Source: Pantoea eucalypti
GTDB taxonomy: Bacteria > Pseudomonadota > Gammaproteobacteria > Enterobacterales > Enterobacteriaceae
Length of the DNA: 64,000 bases
Assembly (NCBI RefSeq): GCF_009646115.1
Contig: NZ_CP045722.1
Location: 1-64,000 of the forward strand
Reading direction: 5' to 3'
Shown here: positions 32,320 to 41,688 of the stretch, one piece after another
Layout of the letters: every line of letters starts with the position of its first letter
Numbering within the stretch: position 1 is the first letter of the stretch
Notes under the pieces: generated by a model
Database searches by the model: none
Told to the model about the DNA's origin: nothing
What the model saw: the letters and a program-made list of their open reading frames with translations, nothing else
Made by a program: the position numbers and the translations under genes

Positions 32320-32565
32320 ATGACTATATATCGCGTAAGAGTCGGGTTTCATAACCCGTCAGCCCTGACATTCAGGCAACTGGATGAAATTCTGGAGCCG
32401 CAGCGATTCTGGAGAACAGATTCGGCAGGCGGCCAGTTCCGCTATTTCATGGAGTATGAGTACCAGTCTGACGTGCGTGACCTTTGTTCGGTCTGCTCGC
32501 TGGCCTACAGTCAGGCCTGCAAAGTCAGAAAGTGCCCACTGATTCTGGTCGAGGTGATGAACTGA
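32320..32565 (+). CDS. Small hypothetical protein with four cysteines, 81 residues
   Basis: Starts MTIYRVRVGFHNPSALTFRQL and has a C-terminal cluster of four cysteines (CSVCSLAYSQAC, then KC) that could bind metal or form disulfides. A longer frame opens 25 codons earlier, but this ATG gives a more protein-like start. No family is recognised. It is 83 bp after budR on the same strand and ends just before a strong terminator, which supports expression. Confidence 0.55.
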   Translation: MTIYRVRVGFHNPSALTFRQLDEILEPQRFWRTDSAGGQFRYFMEYEYQSDVRDLCSVCSLAYSQACKVRKCPLILVEVMN

Positions 32566-32571
32566 GGACGT

Positions 32572-32616
32572 CCGGCGATTCTGCTGTTCCTGGTACAGAA
32601 TCGCCGGACTTTTTTT
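32572..32616 (+). terminator. Strong rho-independent terminator
   Basis: Arms CCGGCGATTCTG (32572-32583) and CAGAATCGCCGG (32596-32607), perfect 12 bp, 12-base loop, then a seven-T run at 32610-32616. It ends plus-strand transcription from budR and the small cysteine gene before the convergent RND operon. Confidence 0.92.
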
Positions 32617-32624
32617 GAACGGAT

Positions 32625-35600
32625 TTAACGTGAACGGCGTTCCATCATCAGACTTAACGCAGCGGGCAATACCGTAAGTGTCACCAGCGTACCGCTCACC
32701 AGCCCACCAATAATCGCCAGTGCCATCGGCCCCCAGAAAACCTGATGAGAAATAGGGATCATGCCCAGGATTGCGGCACACGCGGTCAGCACGATTGGAC
32801 GCGCCCGGTGATGGGCGGCCTGCCGGATAGCTTCACCAGCGGCAAGTCCGGCGCGGCTGTTCGTATCCACTTCACTGATCATAATCACGGCGTTGCGGAT
32901 GATGATTCCCGCCAGTGCAATAATCCCCAGCAGCGCCACAAACCCCAGCGGAGTACCCGCAGGCAGCATTGCGGATATGATGCCTGGCAAACCAAACGGT
33001 GCCATGCTTAGCGCCAGCAGCATGCCTGAGAAACGTTGCAGCTGAATCATCAGCAGGATCAGCATGGCGCAGATCGTTACCGGCAACAGAGCAAACACAG
33101 AACCGTTGCCTTTGTCTGATTCTGCCGCCACGCCACCTTCTTCAATACCATATCCGGCAGGCAGTGAAGCACGCAGAGCGGCGACACCTGGCGCGAGCTG
33201 TTGCGAAACCTGTTCAGCCCGCTGACCGGGTGCGATATCGGTCTGTACGGTGATGTAAGCCAGCCGCTGACGGCGCCAGATCACCGGGTCGTCCACCCCC
33301 CAGTTCAGCGTCGCGACCTGCCGCAGCGGAATTTTTTGTCCGCTGGCATTGGTAATCATCAATCCTGCCAGCAAGTCAGTGTCCTGGCGCGCCTTGTCAT
33401 CGCCGCGCAGCACCACATCGATCAGGCGGTTGCGATCGCGCAGCGTGGTCACCACGCTGCCGGACATCAGCGTATTCAGCGCGGTGGCTATCGTGTCTGA
33501 TGAGAGTCCAGCCGCGCGGGCCGCTGTCTGGTTTACTGCCAGCCTGATAACGCGTTCTGGCTCTCCGGCGGTGAGATTGACACCCCGGGTCAGCGGTGAG
33601 CGAGCAAGCTGTGCCGCCAGCCGATCGGCGACCTGCCGAACCTGTGCATTGTCCGGACCGGTGATGCGATATTTCAGTGGCCAGCCAACCGGCGGCCCCA
33701 GCTCAAGCGGTGAGACGCGAGTACTGATATCGTTAAAATCTGCTGCCAGTTTTCGTTCCAGCCGGCTGCGCAGCCGATCGCGCACGGTGAGATCTTTTGC
33801 CACCACCACCAGCTGCGCGATGTTTTCATTATCCAGCAGCACATCCATCGGTAGATAGAAGCGGATTGCACCTGAGCCAACGTAGCTGGTGAAGTTCGCC
33901 ACATCCCGGTCATTCTGGAGCATTTTTTCAAGTTGTACGGTACGACGCAGGGTTTCGGCCTGCGCGGCATTGGCGGGCAGCGTCAGGCTGACCAGCAATT
34001 CGGGGCGGTCTGACGCCGGGAAAAACTCACCCTGCATAAAGGTGGTGGCATAAAGGCTGACTAACAGCACTGCCATTGCCACGCCCATTGTCACCAGTCG
34101 GTTACGCAGAATCACGTCCAGAAGTCGGTGATAAGTGCGCGCAAGCACGCCCGGCGACGGGTGGGCTGTTATGTGCTTTACAGACAGCAGCCAGCAGCCG
34201 GTGAGTGGAGAAAAGATTACTGCGACCACCCACGAGCAAAGCAATGCAAGCGCAATCACCACAAACAGCGAATAGCAGTACTCTCCGGCACTGGAGGCAG
34301 CGAACCCGACCGGAATAAAACCCGCAATCATCACCAGCGTGCCGGTCAGCATAGGGAATGCGGTGGTTTTGAACGCATACGTCGCGGCCTGCCACTTACT
34401 GTCGCCTGCTTCCAGCCGCGCCACCATCGCTTCGACAGTGATCATCGCGTCATCCACCAGCAGCCCCAGCGCAATGATCAGCGCACCCAGTGAAATTCGT
34501 TGCAGGCCGATGCCCGCCAGCAACATGCCGGTAAAGGTCATGGCCAGCACCAGCGGAATGGCCGCTGCCACCACCAGACCAGCACGCAGTCCCAGCGAGA
34601 CGAAAGAGACGGCTAACACGATGACGACCGCTTCGCCCAGTATCCGGACAAAGCCGCTGACCGCATTTTTCACCACGGATGACTGGTCAGCCACGCGGGT
34701 CAGGGTGATGCCGTGCGGTAACTGACTGGCCAGTGTCTGCATGCGCTGGTTAAGCTGCTTGCCGAAATCGAGCATGTTGCCGCCTGGGGCCATGGAAATC
34801 GCCAGCCCGATAGCCGGAACGCCGTTAACCCGAAACGTGGGTGCCGGGGGATCGGCAGGTTGAAGAGTGATGGTAGCCAGTTCAGTCAGCGGGATGAAAC
34901 GCTCTCCGATATGCAGGGTAATTGCCCGCAGGTTTTCGACCGAGGTCAGGGTGCCACTGACCCGCAGCGCAATGTTCTCGCGGTCGGTTCGCAGGCTGCC
35001 CGCGGGTACCACGTCGTTCTGCGCTTTGATGGCGTCGCTGACCTGCTGTAAATCGAGTCCCATGCCGTTTAGCTTGCGCGGGGAAAAGGCGATAACCACC
35101 TGCTGCTCCTGCACACCCAGCAGGGTGGTTTTTCCGATGTCGGGCAGACTCGTCAGACTTCGCCGCAGGTTATCGACCCGATCGCGCAACTCTCTGGCGG
35201 TAAAACCATCAGCCGTAAACCCATAAATTGTGCCGAAGGTGTCATCAAACTCATCGTTCACTGCCGGACCCTGCACGCCCTGAGGCAGTGAAGCGGCAAC
35301 GTCTTTCATCTTTTTACGTAACTGATACCAGGTGCCAGCCACCTGAGAGGGTGGTGTGTCATCACGCAGGTTGACATATATCACCGTTTGCCCGGCGCGG
35401 GTTTCGCTCTCAACGGCGTCCAGCGACGGGATCTCCTGTACCTTCTGTTCCAGTACGTCAGTGACCAGTTGCACCATATTGTCCACGTCCGCGCCCGGCC
35501 ATTGGGCCGAGATGACGGCAGTTTTGATGGTAAACGCCGGATCTTCATTGCGGGAGAGACGTTCATAGCTCAGTACACCTGCCGCCATCACCAGCAGCAT

Positions 35601-35669
35601 GAAAAAGATGACCAGTTGCTGATGCGCCAGCGCCCAGCCAGAGAGGTTAAAGCCAGCCGGTTTTTTCAT
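32625..35669 (-). CDS. RND efflux pump inner-membrane permease
   Basis: A 1014-residue proton-driven drug exporter of the AcrB/HAE-1-like superfamily, closer to the MexK/TriC-type branch than to AcrB. It has the duplicated layout: TM1 near residue 15-33, a large periplasmic loop, TM2-6 including the proton relay segment LGLLVDDAMITVEAM near 410, a second loop, and TM8-12 with GIIALAGIIIRNAVIMI. It is the last gene of the run; its start overlaps the adaptor stop by four bases. No outer-membrane factor gene is present, so it should use TolC or similar. The substrate is not readable. Confidence 0.93.
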   Translation of the reverse strand: MKKPAGFNLSGWALAHQQLVIFFMLLVMAAGVLSYERLSRNEDPAFTIKTAVISAQWPGADVDNMVQLVTDVLEQKVQEIPSLDAVESETRAGQTVIYVNLRDDTPPSQVAGTWYQLRKKMKDVAASLPQGVQGPAVNDEFDDTFGTIYGFTADGFTARELRDRVDNLRRSLTSLPDIGKTTLLGVQEQQVVIAFSPRKLNGMGLDLQQVSDAIKAQNDVVPAGSLRTDRENIALRVSGTLTSVENLRAITLHIGERFIPLTELATITLQPADPPAPTFRVNGVPAIGLAISMAPGGNMLDFGKQLNQRMQTLASQLPHGITLTRVADQSSVVKNAVSGFVRILGEAVVIVLAVSFVSLGLRAGLVVAAAIPLVLAMTFTGMLLAGIGLQRISLGALIIALGLLVDDAMITVEAMVARLEAGDSKWQAATYAFKTTAFPMLTGTLVMIAGFIPVGFAASSAGEYCYSLFVVIALALLCSWVVAVIFSPLTGCWLLSVKHITAHPSPGVLARTYHRLLDVILRNRLVTMGVAMAVLLVSLYATTFMQGEFFPASDRPELLVSLTLPANAAQAETLRRTVQLEKMLQNDRDVANFTSYVGSGAIRFYLPMDVLLDNENIAQLVVVAKDLTVRDRLRSRLERKLAADFNDISTRVSPLELGPPVGWPLKYRITGPDNAQVRQVADRLAAQLARSPLTRGVNLTAGEPERVIRLAVNQTAARAAGLSSDTIATALNTLMSGSVVTTLRDRNRLIDVVLRGDDKARQDTDLLAGLMITNASGQKIPLRQVATLNWGVDDPVIWRRQRLAYITVQTDIAPGQRAEQVSQQLAPGVAALRASLPAGYGIEEGGVAAESDKGNGSVFALLPVTICAMLILLMIQLQRFSGMLLALSMAPFGLPGIISAMLPAGTPLGFVALLGIIALAGIIIRNAVIMISEVDTNSRAGLAAGEAIRQAAHHRARPIVLTACAAILGMIPISHQVFWGPMALAIIGGLVSGTLVTLTVLPAALSLMMERRSR

Positions 35670-36799
35670 GGCGCCTCCTGCATCAGCGAGACCTTTTCGC
35701 CGGGCTGCAGGGTATTAACGCCGGCCGTCACAACGCGCTCGCCCGGCTGGATCCCGGCAGTTACAAAGATTTGATGCGCGTTAAAGCGGGCAAGGACTAC
35801 CGGACGAAGCTGCAAGCGTGACGCTGCATCAACAACCAGCAGCGCGGGTTTGTCTGAGAAACGGGTCAGAGCGCTGGCGGGCAGGGCGATCACTGGCGGT
35901 TGTGCATCGGGCAGGCTGACGGTGACCGTGGCACCGGGTGCCATCGCCTCAGGTGGATTTATCAACGAGATGCGCAGTCGCCACGTGCGGGTCTGCGGAT
36001 CGGCTTGTGGGCTGATGTCACGCACCGTGCCGCTGGCCTGCACGGTGGGATCGGCGAGCAGCGTCACCTTTAGTGGTATTTGGCCGTCAGGACGCAAAAG
36101 CGCTGGTGTGGTCAGGTCAAACACCGCATCGCGTGCATCTCCCGCTGCCAGCGTCATCACATTTTGTCCAGCGCTGACCACCTGGCCAGGCTGAACCGTG
36201 ATGGCGGTGATCCGGCCTGCGGTGGGTGCAGTGAGTTGAGTCCAGCTGAGAGTGTCCTGGGCATTTTTTAGCGCTGCTTCGCTGCTGAGACGGCGTGACT
36301 GCGCGCTTTGCCAGTCTGCCTGGGCGCTGTCAAGCTGGCTGCGGGCGATGGCGCCACCGGGCATCAACAGCCGCATTCGATGAAGATTAAGTGCGGCGAC
36401 CCGTTCGGCGGCGCGAGCGCTGTCGAGATCGGCCTGTGCGCTACTGAGCTGATTACGTGACTGATCATTTTCCAGCGCTGCAAGCGGTTGTCCGGCGCTG
36501 ACGCGATCGCCCAGTTCAGCCGCACGACTCACGACCCGGCCATCCAGCCTGAAAGCAAGCGCGACCTCTTCATGGGCGCGGATTTCTCCGGTCAGCACCA
36601 GTGAAGCATCACTTCCGAGCGGCGGAACAATCACCGTTTTAACTGGTCGCGGCGGGGCAGCGGGCGGGGCAGAATTATTGTCCCGGCAGCCAGTCATGAT
36701 GAGCACGCCAAGCAGCACAAACATGGCTGGTGCAAAGATCTGAACACTAAAAAGGTGACGCCACACCTGGCGGGCAGCATCCGGGATTAAATCAGTCAT
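35666..36799 (-). CDS. RND efflux periplasmic adaptor (membrane fusion) lipoprotein
   Basis: A 377-residue membrane fusion protein linking the pump to the outer-membrane channel. The N-terminal hydrophobic segment ends in a lipobox (LIMTGC, Cys about 39), so it is probably lipid-anchored in the inner membrane. Lipoyl halves (EIRAHEEVALAFRLDGRVV and LTAPTAGRITAITVQPGQVV) flank an alpha-hairpin of about 80 residues rich in SAQADLDSARAAERVAA. A beta-barrel region follows. The ATG at 36799 lies at the foot of a large hairpin whose bulge carries the ribosome binding site (listed separately). An internal ATG (MFVLLGV) is an alternative start. Confidence 0.92.
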   Translation of the reverse strand: MTDLIPDAARQVWRHLFSVQIFAPAMFVLLGVLIMTGCRDNNSAPPAAPPRPVKTVIVPPLGSDASLVLTGEIRAHEEVALAFRLDGRVVSRAAELGDRVSAGQPLAALENDQSRNQLSSAQADLDSARAAERVAALNLHRMRLLMPGGAIARSQLDSAQADWQSAQSRRLSSEAALKNAQDTLSWTQLTAPTAGRITAITVQPGQVVSAGQNVMTLAAGDARDAVFDLTTPALLRPDGQIPLKVTLLADPTVQASGTVRDISPQADPQTRTWRLRISLINPPEAMAPGATVTVSLPDAQPPVIALPASALTRFSDKPALLVVDAASRLQLRPVVLARFNAHQIFVTAGIQPGERVVTAGVNTLQPGEKVSLMQEAP

Positions 36800-36800
36800 A

Positions 36801-36839
36801 GCCGGGTTCCTTTAATGAGTTGTGCTCATTGAACCCGGC
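36801..36839 (-). promoter_or_regulatory. Leader hairpin with Shine-Dalgarno in a bulge
   Basis: On the minus strand GCCGGGTTC-AATGAG, loop CACAA, CTCATT-AAAG-GAACCCGGC, then one base and the adaptor ATG. Nine plus six base pairs are interrupted by an unpaired AAAG; AAAGGA is the only ribosome binding site, so it straddles the bulge and the stem. This could control translation, or be a binding site for the RR encoded upstream. Confidence 0.6.
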
Positions 36840-36892
36840 TTGTGTCCAGAAACGTTGCATGAACCATCAAGAAATGGTCAAGCCAGAACAAT

Positions 36893-38062
36893 TTATCTCC
36901 CCGGCAGCGTTATCCCGATTAACAGGCCGCCGTCAGCGGGTAACGTGGCGCGAAGTGATCCGCCGTGCGCCTCGATGATAGCTTTGGCGATCGACAATCC
37001 CAGCCCGCTGCCGCCAGAGTGGCGAGCACGAGAGGAGTCAGCTCGGGTAAAGCGATCAAACAGCTGCGGCAGAAAGTCCGGCTCTACACCCTGACCATAA
37101 TCGCGAAAAGTCAGGGTAACCGCCCGATCGTTCTGGCTGGCGGAGATCAGCAACGCACCCCCGTCCGCCGCGTAGCGCAGCGCATTCTCACAAAGGATCG
37201 TCACCACCTGGCCCAGGCGGAATGCATCGGCATCGAGCATCAGAGCCTCTGGTGCGATGACGCTGATGGTCACACCTGCCTGTTCTGCCTGCGGCAGCAG
37301 CCAGCCCGTACGCTCGCGCAGTAACTCACTGAGATTAAACCGTTCCCGGTTCAGGACCAGCTGACCGGCATCCGCCAGTGACAACAAATGCAGTTCATCG
37401 ATCAGTCGGCTGAGCTGCGTCAGTTGCTTCATGATCATTGCCAGTTGCTGCGGCTCCGCTGGAAAGACGCCATCCAGAATACCCTGCAACCGGCCCATCG
37501 CCGCCGTCAGGGGTGAGCGAAGTTCATGTGCCATCGCCACATGCGAGGTGCGCAGCTCGCGCTCGTAACGCGCCAGTTGCTGCGTCATCTGATTAAAATC
37601 TTCGGTAAAGCGCACCAGCTCCTGCGGAGCTTCTTTTACCACTGCGGCTGTTCGGCCAAATTCCCCTTTTGATACCGCGCGCGCCGCGGTCGCCAGCTGA
37701 CTGAACTGCGTGGAGAGTGGGCGCGCGAAACGCAGTGCCATAAACACCATAAACGGGATGGTGACGACCACCAGCGCAATCACAGTAAACCAGTCCGACG
37801 AGGCCAGCGACGGATCAGAAAAAGTGAGCCCCCACCATTGATCCACGATCTGGTGAAAGCGTGCCGGGTCGCTGGCAGGATGGCGCCGTAGCTGTGAAAA
37901 CTCCTCCAGCAGTGCGGGTGGCATACGGTAATAGACCCAGTACGCCTGCACCGCGAAGCGCAACCACATACAGAAGGCGATCAGAATGACACTGCCAATC
38001 GCCAGAAACATGACCCTGACGCAGATCCAGCGCCACAGAGAGTTGTAGATGTTTTTATTCAT
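36893..38062 (-). CDS. Sensor histidine kinase, BaeS-like
   Basis: A 389-residue membrane sensor kinase. TM1 is at about 12-35, a short periplasmic part of about 55 residues (RRHPASDPARFHQIVDQWWG), TM2 at about 95-112, HAMP, then the HisKA motif MAHELRSPLTAAMGRL with the phospho-His near residue 180, the N box ENALRYA and the G box SGGSGLGLSIAKA. It overlaps the response regulator by four bases, so the two are made together. Position before the RND genes suggests it senses envelope damage or the pump's substrate; this is inference. Confidence 0.93.
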   Translation of the reverse strand: MNKNIYNSLWRWICVRVMFLAIGSVILIAFCMWLRFAVQAYWVYYRMPPALLEEFSQLRRHPASDPARFHQIVDQWWGLTFSDPSLASSDWFTVIALVVVTIPFMVFMALRFARPLSTQFSQLATAARAVSKGEFGRTAAVVKEAPQELVRFTEDFNQMTQQLARYERELRTSHVAMAHELRSPLTAAMGRLQGILDGVFPAEPQQLAMIMKQLTQLSRLIDELHLLSLADAGQLVLNRERFNLSELLRERTGWLLPQAEQAGVTISVIAPEALMLDADAFRLGQVVTILCENALRYAADGGALLISASQNDRAVTLTFRDYGQGVEPDFLPQLFDRFTRADSSRARHSGGSGLGLSIAKAIIEAHGGSLRATLPADGGLLIGITLPGR

Positions 38063-38754
38063 GGCTGTCTGAACCGGTAACCCACGCTACGCACCGCAGG
38101 TAACACGTCAGAGATGCCTGCAGCTTCCAGTTTACGGCGCAGGTTGTAGACGTGTGTATCCACCACCCGCTCCAGCGCATCGCTTTCCGGCAGACAGTGC
38201 TCCAGCAGAAACAGACGGGTAAACGGACGCGTTGGTGCGCGCATCAGGGTGACCAGCAGGGAAAATTCAGTGGGTGTCAGATCGAGACGGCGCGATGTGC
38301 CACTGTCGCATTCAATTACGGCTGTGAGGGCGATCGGATCAACGACCAGACCGGCCCAGCGCAGGATTTCTGTGACCGGCGCGCTATTCTGACTGCGGCG
38401 CAACACCGCCTGCACGCGCGCCACGACTTCGCCTGGATGATAGGGCTTGACCACATAGTCATCAGCGCCATAGCGGAGTGCACCGATGCGGTCCGGCGCA
38501 TCGCTCATCGCCGTCACCATGATCACCGGCGTATCGTCGCGACGTCGCAGTGCGGCCAGCACTTCGGTGCCGTTCATGCCAGGCAACATGATATCCAGCA
38601 GGATCAGATCGGGCTGCCAGCGTCTGGCGACATCCAGCCCGCCAGGTCCGTCACCGACAATCATAACCTCATAATTTTCACGTTTCAGATAGGCCTCAAG
38701 GACGCCGGCCGCGTCAGCATCATCTTCAATAATCAGGATACGTTTTAGCTGCAT
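38059..38754 (-). CDS. OmpR-family response regulator, BaeR-like
   Basis: A 231-residue two-component regulator. The receiver domain has the acidic pocket EDD at about 10-12, phospho-acceptor Asp in DLILLDIMLPG (about 54) and Lys in DYVVKPYHPGE (about 103). The C-terminal winged helix has LTPTEFSLLVTLMRAPTRPFTRLFLLEHCLPE, then VDTHVYNLRRKLE. It is the first gene of the RR-HK-adaptor-permease run and 128 bp from the divergent mipA gene, so one control region may serve both. Confidence 0.94.
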   Translation of the reverse strand: MQLKRILIIEDDADAAGVLEAYLKRENYEVMIVGDGPGGLDVARRWQPDLILLDIMLPGMNGTEVLAALRRRDDTPVIMVTAMSDAPDRIGALRYGADDYVVKPYHPGEVVARVQAVLRRSQNSAPVTEILRWAGLVVDPIALTAVIECDSGTSRRLDLTPTEFSLLVTLMRAPTRPFTRLFLLEHCLPESDALERVVDTHVYNLRRKLEAAGISDVLPAVRSVGYRFRQP

Positions 38755-38882
38755 TTCAGATCACCTTGACTGTTTCTTCATAAATCCCTGGTCGTTCATT
38801 GACACTCGCCCCGCATACTCCGGCCAGTGACGCGGCCCTGAATCCCTCAGCTCCGCACCTGATGTGATAATGAGGAAACGAG

Positions 38883-39671
38883 ATGATAACCGGAAAAATA
38901 ACGCTTCACATGGTCTGTTTTTCACTGGCATTAAGCGCGGCTGCCGCAAGAGCGGATGACAGTGCCACGCCTTCGTCCAGTGTGACGGTGGGCATTGCAG
39001 GCATCAATGCACCGCGTTACAGCGGCGCAGATAAGCAGCACTGGCAGCTGACGCCGATTATTCAGGCGCGCGACGGGGCTTTCTTTCTCGATTCGCAAAA
39101 AGGGATTGGCTACGATCTACAGGCAGATAATGGGTTGTATCTGGAACATACCCTGGGCTATGGGTTAGGCCGATCTGACCGCAATTCCTCATGGCGTGAC
39201 GGTGATGACCGGCTCAGGGGCATGGGAAAGATCGATGCCACGGTGAACACCGCGCTTGCGGTGGGATGGTCAGTCACACCATGGTTTGTGCTGGAGGGCA
39301 AAGCGACGCTGCCACTAAGTGACAGTCAGGGCGTGCAGTATCGGACATCCGTAACGTTGATTCCCTGGCAGACCAGCGATGATACGGTGGCACTGCAGGT
39401 GGCAGGTCTGTTTGGCGACGGACGTTACATGAACACCTGGTACGGTGTTAACCGCGAGCAAAGCGCGCGTAGCGGTTATGAACGTTATGACGCTGCGGGT
39501 GGATTTTATGGCACCGACGCCAGCCTGACCTGGAGCCATCAATTTACGCCCGCCTGGGCTGCCAGTGTCATCGGTGATTACACATGGCTGGATAAACATG
39601 CCTCAGATAGCCCGATTGTCGCGCGGCACAATGGCGCATCGGCAACCCTGGCATTGAGTTATACCTTCTGA
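38883..39671 (+). CDS. MipA/OmpV-family outer-membrane protein
   Basis: A 262-residue outer-membrane beta-barrel protein. A signal peptide (about 1-24, ending AAAARA-D) precedes alternating strand patterns and a C-terminal strand ending in Phe (ATLALSYTF), the usual sorting signal. The MipA name comes from a scaffold between murein synthase and hydrolase, but many relatives are induced by drugs or metals through two-component systems. The divergent response regulator makes such control likely here. Confidence 0.85.
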   Translation: MITGKITLHMVCFSLALSAAAARADDSATPSSSVTVGIAGINAPRYSGADKQHWQLTPIIQARDGAFFLDSQKGIGYDLQADNGLYLEHTLGYGLGRSDRNSSWRDGDDRLRGMGKIDATVNTALAVGWSVTPWFVLEGKATLPLSDSQGVQYRTSVTLIPWQTSDDTVALQVAGLFGDGRYMNTWYGVNREQSARSGYERYDAAGGFYGTDASLTWSHQFTPAWAASVIGDYTWLDKHASDSPIVARHNGASATLALSYTF

Positions 39672-39679
39672 ATGGCACC

Positions 39680-39802
39680 ATGAAGAAAAACGGGATGCGC
39701 AGCCACCGTCGTTTGCTTGCTGCGCTGATTCTGTTGTATCTGCTGGTTTATGCAGTGATTGTTGTGGCGTTGAGTCTGTTCGATGCGCCGGTACGGGGAT
39801 AG
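39680..39802 (+). CDS. Small membrane protein, 40 residues
   Basis: Starts eight bases after the mipA stop. The product has a basic N-terminus (MKKNGMRSHRR), one transmembrane helix (LLAALILLYLLVYAVIVVAL) and a short polar tail, an N-in/C-out pattern typical of small membrane proteins. Its closeness suggests translational coupling to mipA. The ribosome binding site is weak. Confidence 0.5.
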   Translation: MKKNGMRSHRRLLAALILLYLLVYAVIVVALSLFDAPVRG

Positions 39803-39854
39803 GGCACTGCAGCGGCTATGAGTTGGTGTGAGGCGCAGCGAGGATTATCATCAT

Positions 39855-40085
39855 TCAGCCGCAGGTGGGTGAAAATGCTGTAACGACCTGATGATTTTTC
39901 CTGCCTTCCTGTTCCGGCATCGCCATCGGCATATCGAAGTGAAACAGCGTAATAAAGGGAGTCATATCCTGTGCCAGCAGTTCATCAATGCGCTGGTTAC
40001 AGAAGACAACGGCCTCCTGACTGACGTCGCCGGTGCCATTGTTGAAAGAAAAGGAGAGGGTCGGGAAGTCAGGAAGGATACAGGT
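39855..40085 (-). pseudogene. Relic of a GH1 6-phospho-beta-glucosidase
   Basis: An open 77-codon fragment on the minus strand, without start, reads GDVSQEAVVFCNQR followed by IDELLAQDMTPFITLFHF and DMPMAM, which is the characteristic segment after the second strand of BglA/AscB-type GH1 barrels. The catalytic Glu regions (NEP, ENG) and both ends are missing. It is the remains of a beta-glucoside gene lying between mipA and the ketosynthase. Confidence 0.75.
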
Positions 40086-40205
40086 TTATGACGCTATTGC
40101 TGACGGGTAGCCTCTGGAATTATCCAGCAAAGCGTGATCTTCTGGAGATTTAAACCCTGCGCGACCAGGATGTCTGGTGGCGCAGGTTGAGTCTTCACGA
40201 TGACG

Positions 40206-41489
40206 TCAATGCCACTTACGAAGCAGGAGGCTGGCGTTGACGCCGCCAAAGCCGAAACCGTTCGACATGGCATAGGTCAACTCCGCCGGGCGTGCAGTGA
40301 GCGCCACCAGGTCAAGATTGCCTGCTGCGTCATCGGGATGATGAAGGTTCAGTGTCGGCGGGATAAGCTGCTGACGCAGCGCCATCAGGGTGAATATCGC
40401 CTCAACGCCGCCCGCTGCACCCAGCAGATGGCCGGTGGCAGATTTGGTTGAAGAGATCGCGACCTGTGAATTATCGCCAAATACAGCTCGAATAGCGGCC
40501 AGCTCGCCGTGATCGCCAACCTGTGTTGAGGTTGCATGAGCATTGATGTGATGAACGTCATCCGCGCTGATACACGCCTGGCGCAGAGCGGTTCTCATTG
40601 CCCGCGCAGCGCCACTGCCATCTTCCGGACCTGCGGTAAGATGGTAAGCATCGGCGCTGGTGCCATAACCGATAATTTCCGCCAGTGGCGTCGCACCCCG
40701 AGCCTGGGCATGGGCAAGCGACTCGATCACCAGCAAACCAGCACCTTCGGCCATCACAAAGCCGTTTCTGTCGCGATCAAACGGACGTGATGCGAGATGC
40801 GGATGCTCCTCATAGCCCGTGCATAGGGCACGCGCTGCCGCGAAACAGCCCAGCGTTACGCGATCCAGCGCCGCTTCGGTCCCGCCACAAATCGCAATGT
40901 CCGCTTCGCCGCTTCTGATTAACCTTGCTGCATCACCAATAGCCTGCACGCCTGCGGCACAGGCTGTAACCGGTGCGCCCAGCGGGCCGGTAAAACCGTA
41001 TTTAATAGAGACATGACCCGCGGCCATATTGGCCAGAAACGAGGGGGCAGTGAAGGGCGAAAGTCTGCGCGGACCGCGCCCATCCGTGGTGCGCACGGCG
41101 TCAGCAATTGCGCCAAAACCGCCGACGCCGGAGGCAATAATGGTCGCGGTGCGTTCACGCGCGGCCTCATCTTCAGGATGCCAGCCCGCCTGAGCCAGCG
41201 CTTCTTCTGCCGCAAGCAGCGCAAATTCAATAAATCGCGACATTTTCTTACGCTCTTTCGGCGCAATGAATGACTCCGGGTCATATCCCGCCAGCGGATC
41301 TTCATCAATGCCTGGCACAAGGCCACCTACTGAAATCCCGGTGCCGGCAGTGAGTGTGTCGGGCAGCGTGCGGATACCGGACTCACCCGCCGTTAATCGC
41401 TGCCAGACGTTGTTAACGCCACAACCTAATGGCGAAACGACGCCCGCGCCGGTAATGACGATGCGTTGTGATGAGGATGAGTGACTCAT
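40206..41489 (-). CDS. Stand-alone beta-ketoacyl-ACP synthase (FabF type)
   Basis: A 427-residue condensing enzyme with the complete Cys-His-His active site of FabF: Cys177 (VTACAAG), His318 (NAHATSTQVGD), Lys349 and His354 (KSATGHLLGAAGG), and the usual C-terminal GFGFGGVNASL. It extends acyl-ACP with malonyl-ACP. No fabG, acpP or fabD is adjacent, so it is not the housekeeping fab locus and probably adjusts fatty acid or specialised acyl production. A longer frame exists, but GGGAG before the ATG at 41489 fixes the start. A 24-bp inverted repeat 200 bp upstream matches one before the TetR gene. Confidence 0.9.
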   Translation of the reverse strand: MSHSSSSQRIVITGAGVVSPLGCGVNNVWQRLTAGESGIRTLPDTLTAGTGISVGGLVPGIDEDPLAGYDPESFIAPKERKKMSRFIEFALLAAEEALAQAGWHPEDEAARERTATIIASGVGGFGAIADAVRTTDGRGPRRLSPFTAPSFLANMAAGHVSIKYGFTGPLGAPVTACAAGVQAIGDAARLIRSGEADIAICGGTEAALDRVTLGCFAAARALCTGYEEHPHLASRPFDRDRNGFVMAEGAGLLVIESLAHAQARGATPLAEIIGYGTSADAYHLTAGPEDGSGAARAMRTALRQACISADDVHHINAHATSTQVGDHGELAAIRAVFGDNSQVAISSTKSATGHLLGAAGGVEAIFTLMALRQQLIPPTLNLHHPDDAAGNLDLVALTARPAELTYAMSNGFGFGGVNASLLLRKWH

Positions 41490-41688
41490 GAGGTTGCTCC
41501 CGTAAGCTGTCCGGGCAGCGATTGACATGCTGACGCGGAGAGGTGAAACGCGCCTGAAGCGCAAATAGCGAGGCCCAGCACAGGATAGTGCGATGGACGC
41601 GCGCAGAGATGGAACATCACAGGCTGAGATAAGCGAAGTAGCATCAGAATCCAGAGCGATGACAAAACAAGTCGCTATATTTGATCTG

